From JBBRRP01 sp038251425 (lineage in GTDB: Bacteria; Myxococcota_A; Polyangia; Polyangiales; Polyangiaceae): 5,136 nt of DNA. Below are positions 1 through 5,136 of this stretch, one piece after another; position 1 is the first letter of the stretch, and every line of letters starts with the position of its first letter. A program made the translations under genes and the position numbers. The stretch spans positions 1 through 5,136 of the forward strand of contig JBBSBI010000284.1 in assembly GCA_038251425.1 (NCBI GenBank), read 5' to 3'. The notes beneath the pieces are model-generated. The model did no database searches, was not told where the DNA came from, and saw only the letters and a program-made list of their open reading frames with translations.

Positions 1-228
1 AACTGAGTCCTCCTCCAGCTCGCTGTCCTCGAACACCTTCTTCAGGTGGTAGTTGATGGTCGGGACCTCGACGTCGTAGAGCTGCGCCATCATCTTTTGG
101 CTGAGCCAGACGTTCTCGTCGGCGTACACCGCTTCGACACCACCGGCGCCGCTGGCCGCCACGAAGGTCAGGTACTCGGCCGCCGAGGAGCGCACGAGGG
201 ACGCGGTCGGCTTCTTCTTGCGGGTCAT
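1..228 (-). CDS. rhuM: RhuM-family protein, N-terminal 76 residues (runs off window)
   Basis: The reading frame is open from the ATG at 228 to the window edge, so only the N-terminus is visible. A basic start (MTRKKKP) is followed at about residues 14-25 by SSAAEYLTFVAA. At about 40-66 comes a block of the form VWLSQKMMAQLYDV...INYHLKKVF. This block is the helix-turn-helix-like N-terminal signature of the RhuM family. The family was named after a Salmonella pathogenicity-island gene and is often found inside type I restriction-modification loci; its biochemical role is not established. The start is well defined: reading upstream in frame there is no ATG, GTG or TTG before an in-frame stop at 330-328. 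The Shine-Dalgarno match is weak (an AGG at 235-237), but the ATG overlaps the stop of the preceding small ORF as ATGA, which suggests translational coupling. I am sure of the family, not of the function. Confidence 0.85.
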   Translation of the reverse strand, partial: MTRKKKPTASLVRSSAAEYLTFVAASGAGGVEAVYADENVWLSQKMMAQLYDVEVPTINYHLKKVFEDSELEEDSV

Positions 229-377
229 GCGACGCCTGCCGCCTGCGGGATGAACCCGCGCCGGCCCTGGTCGTTCCCCGTGAAGAGCACGACGTTGGCG
301 GCGGGTTGAACGCGGTCCGGCTGATGGTCATTCTCGAGGATGATGACCCGCACGACGCCGAAAGCTCGCCCTACCAT
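225..377 (-). CDS. Small ORF of 50 codons between the ATPase and rhuM, unknown function
   Basis: I do not recognise this product. It begins MVGRAFGVVRVIILEND and ends GFIPQAAGVA, with no membrane segment or known motif. Three things suggest coding. Its ATG overlaps the stop of the ATPase gene (ATGGTAG, 7 bases shared). Its TGA overlaps the rhuM start (ATGA, 4 bases shared). By my count, codon-position G+C is about 78, 42 and 82% for positions 1, 2 and 3, the usual profile of real genes in a high-GC genome; the rhuM frame over the same DNA has the reverse pattern and no start codon. I see no good ribosome binding site, so translation would depend on coupling. It may be a genuine small protein of the defence operon. 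It may instead be the 3' remnant of an older gene cut when the ABC-3C module entered. Without the ORF, the ATPase-rhuM gap would be 142 bases. Confidence 0.5.
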   Translation of the reverse strand: MVGRAFGVVRVIILENDHQPDRVQPAANVVLFTGNDQGRRGFIPQAAGVA

Positions 378-2164
378 GCGGCCATCTTGAAGAGTCGACC
401 ATCCGGGCCTTCATCGTGGAGTCGGAGCACGATCTCCTCGTCGGCGAACATGGGCTCGTCGCCCTCGGCCCGTGATGGAAGCTCGGAGTCGATGAGCGTG
501 ATGACGAACTGAAGACCGAAGTTCGCGTACTCGCGCATGACAGCGAGCAAGTTGACCTTCTTCCGGTCGTCCAGCGATTCGAACACCCCGTCGTGGTACA
601 CGAACCGCGGCGCCTTCTTCTCAAGGTGGGCGCGCAGTACGGCCATGTCGAACGCCACGCAGAGCAGCTTCCTGTAGGTGTGGCCCAGGTCGGCGCTCGT
701 GGCGTTCCCGGACTCATCGAGAATCTCCGCTCGGAACTCGAGGTGCCCTTGCTGGTTCGGCGCGACGCTGAGGAGCGCCTTGCGATCGATAACGTCTTCC
801 ACGATCTCGCTGAAGAACACCCGGATCGAAGAGAACAGACTCGTCCCGTCCGAATTTTGCTTCTCGACGTCGTCCTCGATCTGAGTTTGCAGCCGGCGCT
901 TCTCGTCGGTGAGGGTTCTGATCTCCGTCCGCATCTCCTGGAGACGATGAAGAAAGCCGCGCTGCCGCTCAAGCGACGTGATGTCCGCCTTCAGGCCGAC
1001 GAGTTCATCGGAGACCTGGCGATACTTCGTGAAGACATCGGTGTCAGTTAGGAACGCCAGCATCTCGGATCGCCGCTTGCCGAGTTCAGTGAGATCAGTC
1101 GTCACGCGCTTCAACGCGGCCTCGATCTCAGCCCGCTCTTCCTGCAGGTACTGCCGTCTCTCGTCGGTGATCGCCCGATTGAACGCGATCAACTGCTCGT
1201 AGTCCTTCTTCAGCTGCCCAGGGAAGGTCACGCCGACCTCGGCGAAGAGTCGCTGCGCATCATCCGGATTGAAGAGAACCTGGTCCTCCTCGAGCGATGT
1301 GATGATCTTCTTCTTGGCGAGGCTCAAGGAGTAGCGCTCGGCGTTGAGCGCTGCGATTCGCGCATCGACGTCATCAACGACCACCTTGGTCTTCTCTTTG
1401 TCGGCAGTGCGGAAGTCGAAGGCGTTGAGCAGTTCCTGCTTCTTCTCAGCTTCCTTCTGCTTCAGGAGCAGCATGCCCTCGATCTTGCTGACGTCTTCGA
1501 CTGAGCCTCCCAGCTCCGCTCGGATGGTCTGCACCGTCGCCTGCTTGTCCGAAAGCTCCGCTTCCTTCTTGTACAGCCCCTCGACGAGCGCGGAGTCGAA
1601 TCCAAGTACGTGCGCGAGGAACGGCTTCCACTCGACGTGCTTGTGGCCATTCCGAAGCTGGAAGACGTCGCGATAGTCGTCCTGCGACCTCAGCAAGTAG
1701 CCGAGCCCCTTCCGGTAGTCCCACGGCTTCATTGCCCGCAGGTCCAGAACGCCGTCGAGTAGGTCCTTCGCGCGATCGAACGGCACATCGACGTGGTCCC
1801 ACTGCGGTGCCTGCAGTTCAGAATAGTCCTGCAGGCGCGCCTGGTGGCGCTTGAAGGCAATCTTCGTGGCTTCGTTCACGCCACGTCGCACCGTCACGTA
1901 CGAGCCGTCGAGTAGCTCGATTTCGAGCAGGAACACGAAGCCATCGAACAACTGCTGGTGCTTGAAGAGGAAGAACTTCGCATCTCGACCAGACAGCAGG
2001 CAGAAATCGACGAGCCTGCCCAGCGTGGTCTTGCCAAGGTTGTGAGTGTCCTTCTTCCGGTTCTGCGGAAGTCGGATCTCCGCGAACACGACGTTCAGCC
2101 CCGGCGAGAAGTCGACCGCGTTGAAGACGGCTGGACGATTCGAGTAGAGTCTAGAGAGCTTCAT
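371..2164 (-). CDS. ABC-3C system ATPase, SMC/Rad50-like, DUF2326-type (597 aa)
   Basis: This is the predicted ATPase of the ABC-three-component system, a cytoplasmic SMC/Rad50-like protein thought to sense a trigger and control the effector. The head begins MKLSRLYSN. A Walker A-like THNLGKTTL lies at about residues 40-48, followed by LVDFCLL. Charged heptad-rich segments at about 195-290 and 320-440 should form a coiled-coil arm. The C-terminal half-head holds a divergent signature region (SADLGHTYRK, about 490-499), a Walker B-like FVYHDG (521-526), a D-loop-like ESLDDRKK and a switch strand QFVITLIDSELP near 552-563. The usual first Gly of Walker A is Asp39, and the residue after the Walker B Asp is Gly rather than Glu; similar deviations are, as I recall, common in DUF2326 proteins. 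I chose the ATG at 2164, which gives the family-like N-terminus. The open frame extends up to 2257, but the extra 31 Ser-rich residues are a shadow of the upstream gene. It overlaps the middle component by 14 bases. Confidence 0.88.
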   Translation of the reverse strand: MKLSRLYSNRPAVFNAVDFSPGLNVVFAEIRLPQNRKKDTHNLGKTTLGRLVDFCLLSGRDAKFFLFKHQQLFDGFVFLLEIELLDGSYVTVRRGVNEATKIAFKRHQARLQDYSELQAPQWDHVDVPFDRAKDLLDGVLDLRAMKPWDYRKGLGYLLRSQDDYRDVFQLRNGHKHVEWKPFLAHVLGFDSALVEGLYKKEAELSDKQATVQTIRAELGGSVEDVSKIEGMLLLKQKEAEKKQELLNAFDFRTADKEKTKVVVDDVDARIAALNAERYSLSLAKKKIITSLEEDQVLFNPDDAQRLFAEVGVTFPGQLKKDYEQLIAFNRAITDERRQYLQEERAEIEAALKRVTTDLTELGKRRSEMLAFLTDTDVFTKYRQVSDELVGLKADITSLERQRGFLHRLQEMRTEIRTLTDEKRRLQTQIEDDVEKQNSDGTSLFSSIRVFFSEIVEDVIDRKALLSVAPNQQGHLEFRAEILDESGNATSADLGHTYRKLLCVAFDMAVLRAHLEKKAPRFVYHDGVFESLDDRKKVNLLAVMREYANFGLQFVITLIDSELPSRAEGDEPMFADEEIVLRLHDEGPDGRLFKMAAW

Positions 2165-2399
2165 TGGGCCCCAGGTACTCGAGCGAATCGTTCTTCGGGC
2201 GGTACTCGACAAGTCCAAGCAGAAACAAGAAATTGAGGGCGGGCAGGAAGAGGACATCGCCTCCGGCGATAGCCTTCCGAGCGTATTTCCGCAGATCGTC
2301 GTACTCGTCGAGCCGCCGCGACTTCAGCCGACCGAGAAGCACGAGTGCGACTCCGACCACCGTCCGGTCTGGGTGGGAGTGTTTAGTCGGTCGAAGCAT
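2151..2399 (-). CDS. ABC-3C system middle component (82 aa)
   Basis: This small protein matches the middle components of ABC-three-component systems, which are encoded between the effector and the ATPase and are thought to connect the two. Features I recognise are the N-terminal MLRPTKHSHPD, a helical segment VVGVALVLLGRLK at about residues 14-26, the block GGDVLFLPALNFLFLLGLVEY at about 46-66, and the ending GPNEAL. The pattern of a helix followed by LNFLFLLGLVEY resembles the recognition part of a small winged-helix fold. The hydrophobic stretch is too short and too interrupted to call a membrane segment with confidence. The subfamily is probably MC6- or MC8-like, but I cannot settle this by eye. 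The start ATG lies 17 bases inside the effector gene, and the 3' end overlaps the ATPase start by 14 bases. A GGAG lies 12 bases upstream of the ATG, rather far, so coupling to effector translation is likely. Confidence 0.82.
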   Translation of the reverse strand: MLRPTKHSHPDRTVVGVALVLLGRLKSRRLDEYDDLRKYARKAIAGGDVLFLPALNFLFLLGLVEYRPKNDSLEYLGPNEAL

Positions 2400-3345
2400 C
2401 GTCTTCTGTCGCTCCGATATCGCAGTGCCAGTACATGTAGAAGAGCATGGCTCGTGTCAGCCGCTTATTCGACCGCAGCAGAGGATCGCGGCCGAACAGA
2501 AGGTCGGTGAGGTACTCGAGAACCTCGTCGAACGACTGGTGGTTCTTCTTCTTGGCGGTGATCTTGAGCTGAAACTCCGTCACCACGGTTTCGTAGAGCT
2601 GGCGCAACCGTAGGTTCTCAGGGGCAGCGAGAAACGCTTGGATTTGCGCCGTGTCCTTGAGGTAGTTCCGCCGTTGCAGCCGGGCGTACTCCTCGGTCAT
2701 GTTGTTGAGCGCGTTTTTGTCGGCATAGGACACGCGCGGCGTCGGCGGATTGTCCACGGCCGACCAGATGATCTGTTGATTACGTGCGAACGCCTCTACC
2801 AGTTCCGCCAGTTCGTCAGGGCTGACGATGAGCGGCGAATCGACGGGGTCGATATTCGCCAGCATGGCGACGCGCGGAAAGGTCTTGAGCCACATCTCAA
2901 GCTGCTCGATTCCGCAGAGGTAGAGCGATCCGACAGGAAGGTCACACTCCTTTGAGAGGTACCCACGAATCGCCTCGTCGGCGTTTCCCGCCAATCGCCG
3001 GTTCGAGAAGAGCATATAGTGGTCGAGCGCTCCCTTCTCCTTGAGGCTCTTGATGCATGGAAGCTCCTTGCCGATGACGGTGTCACTAGCCGTCCCGCTA
3101 AAGAACTCCGCATCCGAAAATGTCTTGTTGACCCCGTTCGTGTGTTTCGCCTGCACGATCACGGTGCCGATCCAAGGCGCTGATTTGCTGGGGTGCAGTT
3201 CCGCGGTGCCAACGAACTTCGCGTCGCGGCCACCATCGGGCCCCTTCGAGAAGCCTTGCACGGAGATCCCGAGAAGCTGTTGGCACAGGAACACCACCAG
3301 TGTCTCGAACTGCTCCGGGCTCAGATCCTCGTAGGCGTACTTCAC
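2383..3345 (-). CDS. ABC-3C effector: Mrr-like PD-(D/E)XK nuclease fused to ABC-3C C-terminal domain (320 aa)
   Basis: This is the likely toxic effector of the module. Residues 1-170 look like a restriction-endonuclease-like domain. A helix with Glu14 (EQFETLVVFLCQQLL) is followed by GPDGGRDAKF, with Asp41 as the probable metal ligand, and then by a strand VIVQAKHT carrying the Q65-x-K67 form of the catalytic motif seen in Mrr-type enzymes. YMLFSNRRLAGNADE (110-124) and GIEQLEMWL (145-153) complete the usual core of such domains. Residues about 208-311 (from ADKNALNNMTEEYARL to FYMYWHCDIG, with YETVVTEFQLKI between) match an ABC-3C C-terminal domain, CTD10-like as far as I can recall, which is thought to dock with the middle component and ATPase. 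The key residues appear intact, so an active DNA nuclease is expected, though the substrate is unknown. The start is GTG at 3345, sharing four bases (GTGA) with the hsdR stop and preceded by a strong Shine-Dalgarno. The 3' end overlaps the middle component by 17 bases. Confidence 0.87.
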   Translation of the reverse strand: MKYAYEDLSPEQFETLVVFLCQQLLGISVQGFSKGPDGGRDAKFVGTAELHPSKSAPWIGTVIVQAKHTNGVNKTFSDAEFFSGTASDTVIGKELPCIKSLKEKGALDHYMLFSNRRLAGNADEAIRGYLSKECDLPVGSLYLCGIEQLEMWLKTFPRVAMLANIDPVDSPLIVSPDELAELVEAFARNQQIIWSAVDNPPTPRVSYADKNALNNMTEEYARLQRRNYLKDTAQIQAFLAAPENLRLRQLYETVVTEFQLKITAKKKNHQSFDEVLEYLTDLLFGRDPLLRSNKRLTRAMLFYMYWHCDIGATEDDASTD

Positions 3346-5136
3346 GACGATGCTCCCCCGTGCTCCGTCCAGAAGTCCGAAAGAAGCTCCGCTTGCTGCA
3401 GCACGGTGTTCGTCGCGGCCTCCTGCTTGTCCGGCGGATAGCCGTACTTCCGGAGGATGCGCTTCACGATCACGCGGAGCTTGGCGCGCACCGACTCCTT
3501 GACGGTCCAGTCGATGGTGACGTTCTTGCGGACCGTCTCGACCAGCTCGCGTGCGATGAGCCGCAGGGTGTCGTCGCCCAAGACCTTGACCGCGCTGTCG
3601 TTGACCTCGAGGGCGTCGTAGAAGGCGAGCTCGTCCGAGGTAAGGCTGAGGTCCTCGCCTCGCCGATCGGCCTCACGCATCTCGCGGGCAAGCTCGATGA
3701 GTTCCTCGATGACCTGCGCGGCCTCAATCGCCCGGTTCTGGTAGCGGCGGACCGATTTCTCGAGCAGCTCGGCGAACGAACGCGCCTGCACGAGGTTGTG
3801 CCGCGAGCGCGCCTTCACCTCGTCGTTCAGCAGCTTGCGAAGAAGCTCCACGGCGAGGTTCTTGTGCTCCATCCCGCGCACGTCCGCGAGGAACTGGTCG
3901 GACAGGATGGAGATGTCGGGGTTCTTGAGGCCGGCGGCGGCGAAGATGTCGATGACCTCGTCCGACGCGACAGCCTTCGACACGATCTGTCGGATGGCGT
4001 GGTCCAGGTCGCCCGACGACTTCCTGTCGCCGACCGAGGTCTTCGCTATGGCCGTGCGCACGGCCTGAAAAAAGCCGACGTCATCACGGATTCGGATCGC
4101 CTCGTCGTGCGGCACAGCGAGCGCGAAGGCCTTCGACAGCTCAGTGACGGCCTGCAGCAGGCGGTCCTTCCCCTCCTCCTGCGCAAGCACGTGCTCCTGC
4201 GCGGCGGGAAGGAGCGTGAGGCGCTGCGCGGGCGTGCCTGTCGTCCAGGGGCCCCAATCGAAGCCGTGGAAGATGCCGCAGCAGATCTCGTGACGCTCGA
4301 GCATGAGCGCGACGGCTTCCTCCTGGTCGAGCGCGGTGTCGCCCTGGCCGCCGCTCTCGGTGTACGTGTGGAGGGCCTTCTTGAGCTGGTCGGCGAGCCC
4401 GAGGTAGTCGACGACGAGCCCGCCAGGCTTGTCACGAAAGACGCGATTCACGCGAGCGATGGCCTGCATCAGGCCGTGCCCCTGCATCGGCTTATCGATG
4501 TACATCGTGTGCATGCACGGCGCGTCGAAGCCGGTCAGCCACATGTCCCGAACGAGCACGATCTTTAGCGGGTCGTCGGGGTTCTTGATGCGCTTCGCCA
4601 GGCCCTCGCGGCGCGACTTGCTGCGGATGTGGAGCTGCCAGTCGGCGGGGTCCGATGCTGACCCCGTCATCACCACCTTGATCGCGCCCTGGTCGTCGTC
4701 GGCGTGGTGCCAGGCTGGCCGGAGTGCGACGAGAGCCTTGTAGAGCTCGACGCAGATGCGTCGGCTCATGCAGACCACCATCGCCTTGCCGTCCATCACT
4801 TCGAGGCGGGCCTCAAAGTGGCGCACGAGGTCGTCGGCGATGAGCGCAAGCCGCCGGTCGGTGCCGACCAGAGCTTCGAGCGCAGACCACTTGGTCTTGA
4901 GCTTCTCCTTGCCTTCGAGCTCCTCGCCCTCTGTCACCTCGTCGAAGGCGCTGTCGAGGCGCGGCTTCTCCTCGTCCCTGAGCGCAAGCTTTGCCAGGCG
5001 GCTCTCGTAGTAGATGGGAACCGTCGCGCCGTCCTGCACCGCGCGCTGGATGTCGTAGACGCTGATGTACTCGCCGAAGACCGAGCGCGTATTCTTGTCC
5101 GTCGACTCGATGGGCGTTCCGGTGAAGCCGATGAAC
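3342..5136 (-). CDS. hsdR: Type I restriction endonuclease subunit R, C-terminal 597 residues (5' end outside window)
   Basis: HsdR is the ATP-driven translocase and nuclease subunit of type I restriction enzymes, which pull DNA past HsdM/HsdS and cut unmodified DNA. The frame is open from the window edge (first full codon at 5135), so the gene starts outside. The visible part opens with FIGFTGTPIE (helicase motif III, TGTP at residues 5-8) and continues into YISVYDIQRAVQDGATVPIYYE, a block typical of HsdR. Motif IV lies around 116-125 (GKAMVVCMSRR), motif V is VRDMWLTGFDAP at about 195-206, and motif VI is QAIARVNRVF at about 224-233. The remaining 360 or so residues form the helical C-terminal region (HsdR C-terminal/DUF3387-like) that contacts the methyltransferase core. 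Family members usually have about 1000 residues or more, so roughly 400-500, including the endonuclease domain and early helicase motifs, lie beyond the window. The end DFWTEHGGASS then TGA looks natural and intact. Confidence 0.95.
   Translation of the reverse strand, partial: FIGFTGTPIESTDKNTRSVFGEYISVYDIQRAVQDGATVPIYYESRLAKLALRDEEKPRLDSAFDEVTEGEELEGKEKLKTKWSALEALVGTDRRLALIADDLVRHFEARLEVMDGKAMVVCMSRRICVELYKALVALRPAWHHADDDQGAIKVVMTGSASDPADWQLHIRSKSRREGLAKRIKNPDDPLKIVLVRDMWLTGFDAPCMHTMYIDKPMQGHGLMQAIARVNRVFRDKPGGLVVDYLGLADQLKKALHTYTESGGQGDTALDQEEAVALMLERHEICCGIFHGFDWGPWTTGTPAQRLTLLPAAQEHVLAQEEGKDRLLQAVTELSKAFALAVPHDEAIRIRDDVGFFQAVRTAIAKTSVGDRKSSGDLDHAIRQIVSKAVASDEVIDIFAAAGLKNPDISILSDQFLADVRGMEHKNLAVELLRKLLNDEVKARSRHNLVQARSFAELLEKSVRRYQNRAIEAAQVIEELIELAREMREADRRGEDLSLTSDELAFYDALEVNDSAVKVLGDDTLRLIARELVETVRKNVTIDWTVKESVRAKLRVIVKRILRKYGYPPDKQEAATNTVLQQAELLSDFWTEHGGASS
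3353..3359 (-). promoter_or_regulatory. Ribosome binding site supporting the GTG start of the nuclease effector
   Basis: On the minus strand GGGGGAG lies seven bases before the GTG at 3345, within the last codons of hsdR. It is the clearest Shine-Dalgarno sequence of the junctions I checked and supports the GTG as the true start. The effector could be translated both by coupling to hsdR termination and by independent initiation. Confidence 0.7.

Larger units (their letters stand above)
371..3345 (-). other. Complete ABC-three-component defence module nested in a type I restriction locus
   Basis: Effector nuclease, middle component and DUF2326-type ATPase lie in this order with overlaps of 17 and 14 bases, the organisation described for ABC-3C conflict systems. 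All three frames look intact. The module is bounded by hsdR upstream and by the small ORF and rhuM downstream. The ATPase would be expected to hold the nuclease inactive until infection, or to load it on DNA; that mechanism is inference. Average G+C of the 60-base rows I counted is about 57-58% inside the module, against about 65% in hsdR. Confidence 0.8.

Noticed and set aside
245..259. Small hairpin with a perfect five-base stem (GCGGG/CCCGC, five-base loop) just upstream of rhuM.
   Set aside because: The stem is short and lies in a G+C-rich stretch where such repeats arise by chance. There is no T-run on the minus strand after it, so it is not a terminator. A role in rhuM translation is possible but unsupported.
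46..309. Plus-strand open frame of 87 codons across the rhuM start and the small ORF.
   Set aside because: It is antisense to the clear RhuM helix-turn-helix region and has no recognisable domain.
328..972. Minus-strand open frame of 214 codons inside the ATPase gene.
   Set aside because: It is an out-of-frame shadow of the ATPase C-terminal half, dominated by Arg and Ser. The ATPase frame carries the Walker B and switch motifs.
593..1051. Plus-strand open frame of 152 codons.
   Set aside because: It is antisense to the coiled-coil and signature region of the ATPase; no family resemblance.
2165..2257. Upstream extension of the ATPase by 31 residues to an ATG at 2257.
   Set aside because: The extra residues are Ser/Cys-rich, lie inside the middle-component gene in another frame and do not resemble an ABC N-terminus; MKLSRLYSN at 2164 does.
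371..3345. Alternative classification of the module as Septu, Wadjet, BREX or Zorya.
   Set aside because: The nuclease is PD-(D/E)XK rather than the HNH of Septu PtuB. There are no JetABCD, BREX or Zorya motor genes, and the middle-component gene plus the effector C-terminal domain point to ABC-3C.
3300..4568. Long plus-strand open frame of 422 codons opposite hsdR and the effector start.
   Set aside because: It lies antisense to hsdR with its recognisable helicase motifs. Its product is rich in Arg, Leu, Val and Asp without a domain pattern, as expected from the mirror of a high-GC gene.

Overview
The window comes from a moderately high-GC bacterium. Rows I counted range from about 50 to 72% G+C. 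Nothing in the sequence fixes the species. It is a dense antiviral-defence locus read entirely from the minus strand, so transcription runs from position 5136 down to 1. I see no tRNA, rRNA, CRISPR array, insertion sequence, terminator or obvious promoter, and no gene-free stretch over 300 bases.

In transcription order the locus holds five genes and one probable small gene. (1) The 3' part of hsdR, the motor/nuclease subunit of a type I restriction-modification enzyme (3342-5136, its beginning outside the window). (2) A 320-residue protein with an N-terminal Mrr-like PD-(D/E)XK nuclease domain and a C-terminal domain typical of ABC-three-component (ABC-3C) effectors (2383-3345). (3) An 82-residue ABC-3C middle component (2151-2399). 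(4) A 597-residue SMC/Rad50-like ABC ATPase of the DUF2326 type with long coiled coils (371-2164). (5) A 50-codon small ORF, probably coding, that fills the gap exactly (225-377). (6) The N-terminal 76 residues of a RhuM-family protein (1-228, running off the window).

Genes 2-4 form a complete ABC-3C system. These are predicted conflict systems in which an ATPase, through a small middle component, is thought to control a toxic effector, here probably a DNA nuclease. The module sits between hsdR and rhuM, two genes often found together in type I restriction loci, so it looks like a second defence layer nested inside a restriction-modification operon. Every neighbouring pair overlaps (4, 17, 14, 7 and 4 bases), which argues for one translationally coupled transcript.

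The ABC-3C genes are on average less G+C-rich than hsdR and the rhuM side, which fits later acquisition of the module. The most interesting points are the nested architecture, the 4-base hsdR/effector coupling, the non-canonical ATPase motifs and the small ORF at the downstream edge of the module.
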